A stretch of DNA of 64,000 bases from Atriophallophorus winterbourni (GCA_013407085.1 JACCGJ010009919.1:1-64000); one strand, 5' to 3'; counted from the stretch's first letter, positions 12,001 through 20,794 are shown. Program-made: numbers and translations. The notes: generated by a model not told the origin, from the letters alone.

Positions 12001-14363
12001 GTAAACGTTTTTTACTAATCGTAAATCTAATATGTTGGAGCTTTAAATTCGACTGAGGATAATATTTAATCACTTGAAGCAGTCAGCTTCGAAGTTTAAG
12101 GTCGTGAGTAATAAGGCCCATGGAATGGTAAAAGTTGGAGAGCCAATCGTTCAGCACAAACCCCGACATTAAATTGGTTTCCGTTTCCAAATTTTATAGC
12201 TATTACGAAGGTGTGAGTTGGTCATCTCAAATATTTTAATTATTCATTTATTCACCATATTGTGAAAACTTGCCTACGTTAATTTTCAAGAAATCCAATT
12301 TCACAGTGTGCCAAGTAGAAAACAGGCAATTTTTCGTGTTTCAATGTCAACTAAGGAATCCATGCTGCTGATAATTGACATCTGTCCTGGTTAAACGGAA
12401 TAGAAATAGACTGAATTCGTGATCTTCAAGTTGTTTAATGCCGGATTCGTGCTAGTACTTCACGTTCGATGAACTCGCGACTGACAATTGCTTGTAGACA
12501 ATTTTTATTTTGTGTTTAGAAATTTACGGGATCGCACTGATTAGATCAAGAGGTAGCCCAAACATCAATGTGGCTCATACAGCGGTCTTCTGTGCCTACA
12601 AAGCAAAATTGATCGTAATTCAAACCCATCAACTGTCTATTACACTTTACATTTTCTCGTCACACTTCGGCCGTGTTTGCAAGTATCCTGTTCATGTGGT
12701 GAAATTACCAGTTGAATGAACATTTTGAAAAATTCCTTGCTGTTTCGCGAGTATTTTGTAATATATTTAACATCTTGCTTCGGTCGAAATGCATCTTGAA
12801 TCCACCATATCGTTCTGTCGGTGTTAAATAATTCCCACTAAAATACACAATATTGCTTTGATCTTTATGATACTTTAACCTACACATCAAGTTATCCTTC
12901 CAATTAAGGAATTTGCTGTTTTTCTAGAGATTCAATAGTTCATCAGACGAATCAACTAACAGTTCGCTAACTCGAGTTACCTATTAAAACTCAAATTATT
13001 TTGGTTTATTTGAAGATTCACACACCATCAAATACTTTTATATCCTGAGTAAACATTTCATGATTGATTTTCTTAATTTCACAAAGGAACTATCCTTTTG
13101 TTTCCGATGTACCGTGCTACGTATGTTGTATCTTATTTTATTGCACAAGGATTTTTGTTCCGGGAACATGCATTTGTCTCATCGTATGGTGGATCTATAC
13201 GTATGTGAGCGAGAATCCTACTTGGTATCGTCTCACACTTGACTCGCTCTTTACGTCACTTCTGATGGTAAGTATGCTAACAACTTGAACGAAATGTGTC
13301 ACGATCGATTGGAATATGTTTGGGACCAATCGTGTATTCATAATGCAAAGGCATTTGAGTGCAATCGGTTAGAGCAGTTTTGGGTAACGTTTCACTTCGG
13401 ACACAGAAGCTTTGTCAGTTTAAGTGTGATATTCCGGAAAGAGAACATGATTAATTAATAGTCAACTTCCTACCACTTATTTGACCTAACGAACAGCATC
13501 TACAGAATCAACTGCAAGGACTGTTCGTGCTTTTACACAGTGCAGACTTGGAGGGAAATTCATACTAGAATCGAACACCGAAAGCGGGTGCTGAGACAAC
13601 CCCAAGATGCGAGGGAATATCAATCCCCTATTCTTGATTCTGCCTTGGCGAAACACGTTTCAGATAAGGGACACAACGGAAATATTGAGACGCAGTATTA
13701 AACTGTATAGCGAACCCCTACATGCGGAGTCGGTCGAAATTGCCAACGGCAATAAGGTGGATGTGGTAGAAATCTTCACAATCTGTCACTTGGCAGTGAT
13801 GCGAAGGTAAATAGTTGTTATTCACCTTTATACCTACTATTTAATTAGATTTTTTTCTTCAAAAATAGCTTAACCTTAGCTCCGTTAGTTATGTAATTCC
13901 ACGCATGTGGACCGCTGCGTCAACCGACCATGACCGTGTTCAATAGTATTAGATTGATGTGGATGCACACTAGTAGGTAAATTGACCACTGGTGCTGGTT
14001 AATGAATATTAAATAAATTTAATTCCCAAGGCTAAGCAAGATTGAATCTGGATTTGATTGAACTAATGCATATTGCATACACGTACCCTGATTGCAAATT
14101 AAAGAATATGCATTCTGTACATCAGCTCTCATGATGTTATTCTCTTTGTATTTCAGTGGGGAATACTTCTCGTGGTCCTAATCGGTACAAATTTATTCTT
14201 GGTCTGGTGCAAGGATGACATTTACAAAGAAGTACGAAAGCGAGGATGCGACCCATACGACCCGAATTCATACGAAAAACCAAAAGATTGCCAAACACAA
14301 AACTCTCCTAGTGGTGAAGGCGAACTTTATAACACTGATCTCGAATTAGCCAGTAGTTTCTAA
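1649..14363 (+). CDS. SLC6/NSS-family sodium-coupled transporter, 12 exons, 581 aa
   Basis: Twelve exons join in frame: 1649-1714, 2518-2689, 3384-3567, 4285-4402, 5253-5454, 7903-8065, 8661-8795, 9934-10070, 10828-10919, 11054-11205, 13150-13267, 14157-14363. All introns are GT-AG and every phase matches, giving 1746 nt including TAA. The protein has the LeuT-fold pattern of about 12 membrane segments. TM1 has AVGTGNIWRFP (59-69), with the sodium-site Ala and Asn and the gate Arg. TM3 has the Tyr pair (143-144). TM6 has QNAFDTGAG (262-270), TM7 NNLVS (298-302) and TM8 AGISS (373-377). The monoamine-binding Asp of TM1 is Gly61, so an amino-acid-like substrate is more likely. Ser302 sits at the chloride-site serine position of animal SLC6. 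EL2 is short. QNAFDTGAG, GSTGLTF and GLPSAL-LEILENQ recall a bacterial NSS subgroup. Substrate unknown. Confidence 0.92.
1715..2517 (+). other. Intron 1 of the SLC6 gene
   Basis: AT-rich with GT-AG borders. No coding or repeat signature recognised. Confidence 0.6.
2518..2689 (+). CDS. SLC6 exon 2 (residues 23-80, TM1)
   Basis: Acceptor ACCAG|GG and donor ACAG|GTACGA, ending in phase 1. Encodes TM1 with the unwound sodium-site signature. Ala59, Asn64 and Arg67 align with LeuT Ala22, Asn27 and Arg30. Cys58 replaces the usual residue at LeuT Asn21. Confidence 0.9.
2690..3383 (+). other. Intron 2 of the SLC6 gene
   Basis: GT-AG borders; nothing recognised inside. Confidence 0.6.
3384..3567 (+). 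CDS. SLC6 exon 3 (residues 80-141, TM2 and start of TM3)
   Basis: Acceptor AACCAG|GA, donor ATAAG|GTAACT (phase 2). Encodes GALSFYVAWALLLFLWSIPI, then EYAIGRFTNNSPLSAF, the TM2-IL1 signature of the family, and the start of TM3. Confidence 0.9.
3568..4284 (+). other. Intron 3 of the SLC6 gene
   Basis: GT-AG borders; no recognisable element. The internal open frame at 4101-4346 is hydrophobic but out of phase with the transporter. Confidence 0.6.
4285..4402 (+). CDS. SLC6 exon 4 (residues 141-180, TM3 and EL2)
   Basis: Acceptor TTTCCAG|TG, donor AAG|GTAAGT (phase 0). SAYYPVVVGWCLYYLY carries the Tyr that contacts substrate in LeuT-fold transporters. The following loop is short, unlike the long glycosylated EL2 of animal neurotransmitter transporters. 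Confidence 0.9.
4710..4960 (-). mobile_element. LINE C-terminal remnant in intron 4
   Basis: The minus-strand frame contains RKCAFSVRNMQLWNSLLTHV followed by FKKSLYVHL. This matches the usual tail of CR1/Jockey-type LINE polymerases (R-FF-xR-xxxxWN-LP-xVV-x-s-xxx-FK-xxLD). No upstream RT domain is present, so it is a short 5'-truncated insertion in intron 4 (4403-5252). The rest of the intron shows nothing recognisable. Confidence 0.6.
5253..5454 (+). CDS. SLC6 exon 5 (residues 181-248, TM4-TM5)
   Basis: Acceptor ATCAG|GA, donor TGGA|GTAAGT (phase 1). Two hydrophobic segments flank GGIRLIEKANMVLVPLLL, the conserved TM4-IL2-TM5 block (typically G-E-K-xxK-xxMP). Confidence 0.9.
5455..7902 (+). 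other. Intron 5 of the SLC6 gene (largest intron)
   Basis: A 2.4-kb intron with a (TA) tract at 6001-6036. No coding domain recognised. The copies elsewhere in the window never extend upstream past exon 6 into this intron. Confidence 0.6.
6001..6036. repeat. (TA)18 microsatellite
   Basis: Thirty-six uninterrupted bases of alternating T and A within intron 5. Confidence 0.95.
7903..8065 (+). CDS. SLC6 exon 6 (residues 248-302, TM6 and start of TM7)
   Basis: Acceptor TCGTAG|GT, donor GTGAG|GTTAGT (phase 2). LWISAAAQNAFDTGAG is the broken TM6 helix. Asp266 lies at the LeuT Thr254 / SERT Ser336 sodium-chloride-site position, unusual for animal members. This is the first exon present in the rearranged copies. 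Confidence 0.92.
8066..8660 (+). other. Intron 6 of the SLC6 gene
   Basis: 595 bases, no element recognised. Versions of it occur in each arm of the three exon 6-7 palindromes, with large deletions in some arms. Confidence 0.6.
8661..8795 (+). CDS. SLC6 exon 7 (residues 302-347, TM7 and EL4)
   Basis: Acceptor CTCCAG|CT, donor ACTTG|GTGAGC (phase 2). The split codon AG|C forms Ser302, aligned with the chloride-coordinating serine of SERT and GAT1. SLYASFMIFATVFS is TM7; ILKIMQDAGPGSTGLTFTW is EL4. Confidence 0.92.
8796..9933 (+). other. Intron 7 of the SLC6 gene
   Basis: Contains the tRNA-like SINE at 9380-9455 and a stretch near 9105-9150 resembling part of the foldback repeat at 46.35 kb. 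Much of this intron is repeated in reverse in D1 and D2 and partly in D3. Confidence 0.6.
9380..9455 (+). repeat. tRNA-derived SINE-like unit
   Basis: TAGCCCAGACCGTCAGG from 9384 resembles an RNA polymerase III A box. GGTTCGAGCCC at 9429-9439 is a near-perfect B box about 45 bases later. Inverted copies occur at 21309-21405, 28011-28085 and 56765-56861. No cloverleaf acceptor stem is evident, so this is a SINE head or tRNA pseudogene rather than a functional tRNA. Confidence 0.5.
9934..10070 (+). CDS. SLC6 exon 8 (residues 347-393, TM8)
   Basis: Acceptor CTTCAG|GA, donor TTGA|GTAAGT (phase 1). LFFLCLAFAGISSLLACLQ is TM8; Ser376 and Ser377 occupy the Na2-site positions (LeuT Thr354/Ser355). 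Confidence 0.92.
10071..10827 (+). other. Intron 8 of the SLC6 gene
   Basis: No element recognised. It is carried in reverse by T2 between 53357 and 54113. Confidence 0.6.
10828..10919 (+). CDS. SLC6 exon 9 (residues 393-423, TM9)
   Basis: Acceptor CTACAG|CC, donor CAA|GTAAAC (phase 0). Encodes VAVGISLVACAVFGLPSAL followed by LEILENQ, matching TM9 and the loop before TM10. Confidence 0.9.
11054..11205 (+). CDS. SLC6 exon 10 (residues 424-474, TM10 and loop)
   Basis: Acceptor ACGAAG|GA, donor TTAT|GTGAGT (phase 2). DNTWGSALIVSGLFIALVPI is TM10, followed by a basic loop WRFRKRIIN. An identical open copy lies on the minus strand at 52979-53130. Confidence 0.92.
11206..13149 (+). other. Intron 10 of the SLC6 gene
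   Basis: Two coding-like stretches of unknown origin recur in the copies. One is a + frame near 11646-11775 (with VFKWMIHRMQNIERQY). The other is a minus frame near 12705-12890 (with TPTERYGGFKMHFDRSKML). They may be old captured exons. Parts of the intron recur at 23.8-24.2, 35.3-35.7, 42.5-44.3, 51.1-52.9 and 59.2-59.6 kb. Confidence 0.5.
13150..13267 (+). CDS. SLC6 exon 11 (residues 474-513, TM11)
   Basis: Acceptor GCACAAG|GA, donor ATG|GTAAGT (phase 0). TM11 is IFVPGTCICLIVWWIYTYVS. Confidence 0.9.
13268..14156 (+). other. Intron 11 of the SLC6 gene
   Basis: Order: a foldback-arm-like stretch (13350-13480), the Penelope remnant (13480-13830), then a reversed piece of the foldback interior (13860-14010). 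Interrupted versions of one repeat appear to flank the Penelope fragment. Confidence 0.5.
13480..13830 (+). mobile_element. Penelope-like GIY-YIG endonuclease remnant in intron 11
   Basis: SIYRINCKDCSCFYTVQTW followed by REIHTRIEHRKR resembles the GIY-YIG endonuclease of Penelope-like elements (usually VYxIxCxxCxxxYIGQTxRxLxTRIxEH). The YIG core is degraded: Gly is replaced, giving YTV. A second frame (about 13607-13810) continues with EILRRSIKLYSEPLHAE, a typical follow-on, so at least one frameshift is present. No RT domain is nearby. Inverted copies lie at 41729-42060 and 50341-50672. Confidence 0.6.
14157..14363 (+). CDS. SLC6 exon 12 (residues 514-581, TM12 and C terminus)
   Basis: Acceptor TTTCAG|TGG. 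WGILLVVLIGTNLFLVW is TM12. A hydrophilic Cys- and Pro-containing tail ends in ELASSF and TAA at 14361-14363. This exon recurs six more times in the window. The original has Cys at the residue where four of the copies have a second Trp. Confidence 0.92.
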   Translation, partial: WGILLVVLIGTNLFLVWCKDDIYKEVRKRGCDPYDPNSYEKPKDCQTQNSPSGEGELYNTDLELASSF

Positions 14364-14990
14364 ATCTATTCATGTTAACGTGAGATGAACGAATTAAATC
14401 ACAACTATTTCAATCGGCTTTTTGTAAAACACACTCGGTGGGTTATAAAGTTAGCTGAAATTAAAGTCTGACCAAGTGTTGTAAATTTAGAATCATTTCG
14501 AAACCGGAGTTATTTCCGCTATAATTTTGGCTAATCAATTGGGATTCAAAATGTAATCAAATGCAATTTATATTCTAAAAAATTATTTTGCAGTAAACTG
14601 ACATCGGTGTCGCTTCTAAAGTTAATATTTTGACTAGGAAATTGGAAGAAATCTTGTGCAAAAACTAATGAAGCAAACATCGGGTTGGGAAACTCTCGAT
14701 TAACGAATAAATTAGCTACGTTACCCTAATTGATACATGAATGAAATTTGGTTCGTGAACAAAAGTTTACGTGAGTCATCCCTCAGGAATCGCAAAACTT
14801 CAAAACCGAATGTAGGAATCAGCAAAACAAATTGCCTACTATGTACAACAATGTTAGCTGCATAATGAATTGATTAATATCCTGGAATGGGTTTAATCGA
14901 TCGAGAGCACAAACCAATTTACGGGATGTGCTAAGACGTGACCTGCTGTTTGCCTACAATGAGGCTATTATTGCTCACTCCTAAGAGCAG
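14364..14990 (+). other. 3' UTR and downstream flank of the SLC6 gene
   Basis: Contains the candidate polyadenylation signal. Copied in reverse in T1 (about 40570-41174) and T2 (about 49180-49786). No coding feature seen. Confidence 0.5.
14706..14711 (+). terminator. Candidate polyadenylation signal AATAAA
   Basis: First canonical AATAAA found downstream of the transporter stop codon, which would give a 3' UTR of roughly 360 bases. No other supporting element is seen. Confidence 0.3.
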
Positions 14991-15480
14991 CTCCAGTCGC
15001 TACTGGACGTTTTTCATCGACATGCAGACTTTGCGCTGAAAATCAGCATAAGCAAGATGAAAATACTTGGTCAAGAGATTGTATCACCTCAAATCATCAC
15101 TGTTGAAAACTGTCAACTTGAACCAGTACATGATTTCACACGAAGCATACGCCGTATATTAAACACATCGCGGACTGTCAAAAAAAACAATGCTCTAAAG
15201 CTGGTCTACAGAGAATGTAAACCCTACTACGACAACGCCATCAAAGCTGGCTGGGTCATCTGTACACAATTCAAAATGGTCGTATTCCAAAAAATATAAC
15301 ATATGGTGACATGAAATCAGAAAATAGATCTTTGTGTAGATCGCACTTGATATTGAGCCTAGAAGTTGGGAAGAAGCTGACAAATGCGGCGACACGTCAA
15401 TTTTGCAGTTAACCGTAGTGATTCACAGATATTCAACAATACAGCACCAGCGAACTAAGCAGAAGAAGAAAGCGCGCGGA
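14990..15480 (+). mobile_element. RTE-1 LINE fragment
   Basis: One frame gives HADFALKISISKMKILGQ, then PQIITVENCQLEPVHDFTRS, the palm/thumb segment of RTE polymerases (usually followed by YLGSTI, deleted here). Later frames give GHLYTIQNGRIP-like and NAATRQF-like pieces. The polymerase is heavily deleted and frameshifted. Inverted copies lie at 40050-40560 and 48665-49172. The element lies just beyond the transporter 3' end and was carried along in the duplications. Confidence 0.65.
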
Positions 15481-15790
15481 AAAAGTATATTGTTAATTAA
15501 TGAGTATTTACAAAATGCGACACCGAAGAAGAGTAACAACAACTCATTTAACGAACGGAACATCAATAATCCTTGAATGATGAGAACAAAAAGAAATCGT
15601 TAGATCGATGTGGCAATATCGATTATCGAAACAAAACGATAATTACTAAATTGATGGATAAAAATGATACAAACATAAGAATTATAAATCGCGGATTTAT
15701 ACAAGCATCGATGGAAATGGATATACATTTGAAAAGAAAGTGAAATTACAAATTGCTACAGAACTCTTCCCTAGAGCCTGGGTCGACGGA
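15480..15790. repeat. RTE-1 tail / gypsy 3' border sequence
   Basis: A block repeated at 24430-24780, 35950-36290 and 59865-60210, always between the RTE-1 end and the minus-strand gypsy coding region. On the minus strand a purine tract close to the gypsy stop codon could be the polypurine tract, making the following bases the start of a 3' LTR. No matching 5' LTR was found. Confidence 0.35.
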
Positions 15791-15799
15791 TGAACGCTT

Positions 15800-16563
15800 G
15801 ATACACCGTTTATGGTATGTATTCAACCAGTCTTGTGGGGAACCTCACTCTACGGCCGGTACGTGTTTCACGTAGTGACGGGTTACATACAACGGGTGAG
15901 GGCCGATTTGAGAGGTCGACTCTGTTCGTCATAGGTTGTGTGGGTGGAGTCGAAGGAATAGCTTCTTGTAACAAATTTTGATCGACGTATGCAGGTTTCA
16001 AGCGATCGATGCTAACATTGTCTTTCATGTTGTTTCGTATTAGAACGAAATATGTCTCTTTGCGTTCCATTACATTGAATGGTCCTTTGTACGGAGTATG
16101 TAAGGTCTTTCCATGAGCATCGACTCGAACAATGAGGTAGGGACAACTCTTGAGGTCATTGTGGATAAATGATGGACGGTCGGCAACACGTGTGGGAACG
16201 GGTTTGATGGACTGAATGCGTTGCTAGAGTCTCGAGCAGTTGGATGCTGGTTCAACTTCGCCGGTGGTGCGTTTGTCGAGTACCATCTCACCAGGCGGTC
16301 TCAAGGTGGTGCCCAATACCAACTATGGAGCACAACAACCGATGACTTCATTAACGGTATTTCGAATAACGAGAATTACAATAGAAAGGCATTCAGACCA
16401 TTCTGTTCCTGAACAAGCGGTGAGGGCAGCCTTCAACTGATTATGGAAACGTTAAATTAGTCCATTTGCTGCAGGATGGTATTCGGTGGTACGCAGATGA
16501 TTGTGTGCTAGTAGGCGGCTCAGTTCGCGGGGCAAAACACTTGTAAACTGCGATCCTCTGTCT
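15800..16563 (-). mobile_element. Gypsy copy G1: integrase C-terminal fragment
   Basis: Minus-strand frames carry the integrase end, with SIDRLKPAYVDQ and RVRFPTRLVEYIP near the stop, and homology back to the second catalytic Asp region near 16560. Frameshifts and an in-frame stop break it. It is cut at about 16563, where RTE-2 sequence starts. Same family as G2-G5. Confidence 0.75.
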
Positions 16564-17998
16564 TAGTTTAGTCCCTTCAGCTACTTATAAAGTAACGAGT
16601 AGACGAGAACTTCAGTTCGCATCTTTGTTACTTCCTCCGGTTTAGAGGTCCTGCTAGATTCGTCGTGACCCAATATTATATTATTATTATTCGGATGGCA
16701 CTGTTTAAGATGTCGTTCTCGCCAACCCTGTGTGTTATACGCTTTGTTGCAATTTGCAACTGGACATCGATAAGCGCCATTATCATCCGTAGTTGTTTGG
16801 TTGTCTGTATTATGTACTATTCTCACGTGCCTATTTAGCTCTTTTGTTTCAGCGAACATTTGTTCGCAATTCTATATCGTGCGTTAAATGAGTCTCGCAC
16901 GTTCTCCGAGGAATTTCGGTCTAGAGGCAGTGGAACTTTGATTTTTACTTTTGTAGGGTTTGTAATCCAATTACTATCACCGAATCTTTCTTGTGAATCG
17001 GTGTATAGTTGTCGCATCCAATCTTTTGTATGCGCCGGTTTGGATTTTCCTTTCTTAACCATTTTACTTCGGACTATTTTGGCAGCTATGTTCGTGTCAC
17101 TAGCGTGTATAAATGCGAATAAGTTAAGTCTTCGTGCCTATAAGAGAGTGGCGATGGATGGCAATTTTACCAGTTTCTGCAAATCAAGCGCTTTGATTTC
17201 ACGTCGACTGGTGCAGCCGACTATCATTCTTCGCGCTGTGTTTAGTAGGCCCTCGAGTTTATCGCAAATCTTGGCCGTTAGGACAATAGTATTGAGTCCG
17301 TACAATAGCATCGGGATAATACAGCAGTTAATTAACTGTGCTTTAGTTTTAGTCCTGATTCCTTTTGCCCGCAGCAAGGGTCTAAGCGTTGTCAGGGCTT
17401 GCCTTGCTTTGGCAATATTTGCTTGGACTGTACATGTAGTATCCCCTCTGTCATCAATTGTTGATCCAAGGTATTCAAATGTTTGCACTTTTTCAATTTC
17501 ATGCCCATTTATTAGTACCTTCTTATCACTCACTTGGTTTGGTGGGGCAAATTCCATCCATTTTGTCTTTTCTACTGATAACGACATTTTGTGTCGTTCC
17601 AGCTACATACTGAGTGCTTTTAGCATTGTTTCTACCTTCAACGTGGATTTGAAAATTAGAAATCATCAGCATATTCAATGTGACTTCGTGTCCATTCGCC
17701 TTCATCCGTGAGCGTGATGCCAGTGGTTAACGGCTCAATAGACTCTCGTATTATATCATCAAAGATAAGATTTAATAATATCGGTCCCTCTTTGCTTCCC
17801 TGTCGGACGCCTCTTGTCATTTTGAATTCCATGCCTCCATGGAGGTACCCGGTTGGGGCGGTCATTAATTGTTCGATTGGCTTAAAGGATTGTTCGAGCA
17901 GTTTCTTTGAATTAGTGCGTTTATTATTGCTTCATGAGGCACTGTGTCGAAAGATTTCTTAAGAGCAACGAAAACGATTACGATTGTGTTTCCCACTG
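16564..17998 (-). mobile_element. RTE-2: zinc-finger LINE fragment, left arm copy
   Basis: Minus-strand frames in order: RT with GVRQGSKEGPILLNLIFDD and HIEYADD (17656-17865); thumb with FEYLGSTIDDRGD (17138-17587); a C terminus with two C2H2-like fingers (16581-16859). A frame change directly after YADD and others between blocks make it non-functional. The 5' end is truncated within the RT and abuts exon 12 3'-UTR sequence. Clade uncertain (RTE/Jockey-like). The 283-codon + frame here is antisense. Confidence 0.75.
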
Positions 17999-18446
17999 AG
18001 TGTGTTTTACAAAAAAGCCGATTGAAATAGTTGTGATTTAATTCGTTCCAATCACGTTAACATGGATTGATTTAGAAACTACCGGCTAATTCGAGTTCAG
18101 TGTTATAACGTTCGCCTTCACCACTCGGAGAGTTTTGTGTTTGGCAATCTTTTGGTTTTTCGTATGAATTCGGGTCGCATGGGTCGCATCCCCGCTTTCG
18201 TACTTCTTTGTAAATGTCATCCTTCCACCAAACCAAGAATAAATGTGTACCGATTAGGACCACGAGAAGTATTCCCCACTAAACTACAAAGATAATAACA
18301 TCATTAGAGCTGGTGTACAGCATACAGATTCTTTAATTTACAACCAGGGTTCGTGTATGCAATATGCCTCAGTTCAACCAAATCTAGATTCAATCTTTCA
18401 TATCCTTGGGAAATAAATTTATTCAATAATCATTTAATACGAGAAG
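16620..18446. repeat. Left arm of 1.8-kb inverted repeat
   Basis: Reverse complement of 18983-20794. The arm contains RTE-2 joined to the exon 12 3' UTR and exon 12 itself. The RTE-2/UTR junction is the same in both arms, so the insertion preceded the inverted duplication. Confidence 0.85.
18072..18278 (-). pseudogene. SLC6 exon 12 copy b (minus)
   Basis: Open to the same stop as the parent, with acceptor TTTAG before TGG. Differences include Thr-His for Thr-Asn in TM12 and a tail ending in ELAGSF. Flanking intron 11 is short and no other exon is nearby in the same orientation, so it cannot be spliced into a transporter. Confidence 0.85.
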
Positions 18447-18982
18447 CTAAGCTAAGCTAATGAGTGCTGTTTCACAAACATTATCGTTAGCTCACGGAGC
18501 AGATTATTGGTTCATGTACATGGGGCTAGAATCAGTAACTTAGCTTAGCTTCTTGTATAATTCAAATTTTAAAACGGCCTTGCATCTGAAGTGAGCTTTA
18601 CATCTTAAATGAAACTTTACCGTTTACTTTTCACAAGAATCAAGGCACCAGTTAGGGAGTAGAACGATTTCCAACGTTCCAAACTCTTCCGTAGTGAACA
18701 GATAGTTGGGGTGTGTGGTTCTGATTGTTGTGAAAATATAATAAAAATGAATTACGAACCCCTGTTGGTAAGATCATCTTCTCCTAGGGAGAAACATGAA
18801 CACTGATACGATGTGAGATTAACTAACCTTGCTGTTCTTCAGTATGCCTAGTCGTGATCAACAATGCAAAGCTATTTGAGATCAATGCATCAAACCAACA
18901 CTTACATGGTAAATTAAACAGAATAGTCAAGCACAGATAAAATCTATTGCGAAACGTATTAAACCATAGCCTTTTATGATCT
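18447..18982. other. Spacer of the inverted repeat
   Basis: About 536 bases. A 14-base inverted repeat, GAAGCTAAGCTAAG (18443-18456) and CTTAGCTTAGCTTC (18539-18552), borders a stretch beginning GAGTGCTGTTTCACAAA. That stretch recurs near 38671 and 46954. The spacer also contains a truncated NT5C2-like exon (18906-18946, minus). Confidence 0.7.
18906..18946 (-). pseudogene. Truncated NT5C2-like exon, copy 1
   Basis: The last 41 bases of the exon described at 47419-47536 (NRFYLCLTILFNLP-like) with its GTAAGT donor retained; the upstream part is replaced by unrelated sequence. Confidence 0.4.
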
Positions 18983-20794
18983 CGTATTAAATGATTATTA
19001 TAAATTTATTTCCCAAGGATATAAAAGATTGAATCTAGATTTGGTTGAACTGAGGCATATTGCATACACGAACCCTGGTTGTAAATTAAAGAATCTGTAT
19101 GCTGTACACCAGCTCTAATGATGTTATTCTCTTTGTATTTTAATGGGGAATACTTCTCGTGGTCCTAATCGGTACAAATTTATTCTTGGTTTGGTGGAAG
19201 GATGACATTTACAAAGAAGTACGAAAGCGGGGATGCGACCCATACGACCCGAATTCATACGAAAAACCAAAAGATTGCCAAACACAAAACTCTCCTAGTG
19301 GTGAAGGCGAACTTTATAACACTGATCTCGAATTAGCCGGTAGTTTCTAAATCAATCCATGTTAACGTGAATGGAACGAATTAAATCACAACTATTTCAA
19401 TCGGCTTTTTTGTAAAACACACTCAGTGGGAAACACAATCGTAATCGTCTTCGTTGCTCTTAAGAAAGCTTTCGACACAGTGCCTCATGAAGCAATAATA
19501 AACGCACTAATTCAAAGAAACTGCTCGAACAATCCTTTAAGCCAATCGAACAATTAATGACCGCCCCAACCGGGTACCTCCGTGGAGGCGGTGAATTCAA
19601 AATGACAAGAGGCGTCCGACGGGGAAGCAAAGAGGGACCGATATTATTTAATATTATCTTTGATGATATAATACGAGAGTCTATTGAGCCGTTAACCACT
19701 GGCATCACGCTCACGGATGAAGGCGAATGGACACGAAGTCACATTGAATATGCTGATGATTTCTAATTTTCAAATCCACGTTGGAGGTAGAAACAATGCT
19801 AAAAGCACTCAGTATGTAGCTGGAACGACACAAAATGTCGTTACCACTAGAAAAGACAAAATGGATGGAATTTGCCCCACCAAACCAAGTGAGTGATAAG
19901 AAGGTACTAATAAATGGGCATGAAATTGAAAAAGTGCAAACATTTGAATACCTTGGATCAACAATTGATGACAGAGGGGATACTACATGTACAGTCCAAG
20001 CAAATATTGCCAAAGCAAGGCAAGCCCTGACAACGCTTAGACCCTTGCTGCGGGCAAAAGGAATCAGGACTAAAACTAAAGCACAGTTAATTAACTGCTG
20101 TATTATCCCGATGCTATTGTACGGACTCAATACTATTGTCCTAACGGCCAAGATTTGCGATAAACTCGAGGGCCTACTAAACACAGCGCGAAGAATGATA
20201 GTCGGCTGCACCAGTCGACGTGAAATCAAAGCGCTTGATTTGCAGAAACTGGTGAAATTGCCATCCATCGCCACTCTCTTATAAGCACGAAGACTTAACT
20301 TATTCGCATCTATACACGCTAGTGACACGAACATAGCTGCCAAAATAGTCCGAAGTAAAATGGTTAAGAAAGGAAAATCCAAACCGGCGCATACAAAAGA
20401 TTGGATGCGCCAACTATACACCGATGCACAAGAAAGATTCGGTGATAGTAATTGGATTACAAACCCTACAAAAGTAAAAATCAAAAGTTCCACTGCTTCT
20501 AGACCGAAATTACTCGGAGAACGTGCGAGACTCATTCAATGTACGATAGAGAATTGCGAACAAATGTTCGCTGAAACAAAAGAGCTAAACAGGCACGTGA
20601 GAATAATACATAATACAGACAACCAAACAACTACGGATGATAATGGCGCTTATCGATGTCCAGTTGCAAATTGCAACAGAGCGTATAACACACAGGGTTG
20701 GCGAGAACGACATCTTAAACAGTGCCATCCGAATTATATATTGAGTCACGATGAATCTAGCAAGACTACTAAACCGCAGAAAGTAACAAAGATG
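18983..20794. repeat. Right arm of 1.8-kb inverted repeat
   Basis: Mirror of 16620-18446. Homology stops just after GTAACAAAGATG in the RTE-2 tail, beyond which the two copies have different sequence. Confidence 0.85.
19144..19350 (+). pseudogene. SLC6 exon 12 copy c (plus)
   Basis: Open frame to the parental stop, tail ending ELAGSF, but the acceptor is lost: TTTTAA precedes TGG instead of TTTCAG. Not splice-competent as written. Confidence 0.85.

Noticed and set aside
16860..17711. Open + frame of 283 codons
   Set aside because: It is antisense to the RTE-2 RT/thumb region, whose minus-strand frames carry RT motifs. The mirrored minus frames at 19711-20535 and 55180-55851 are the same shadow.
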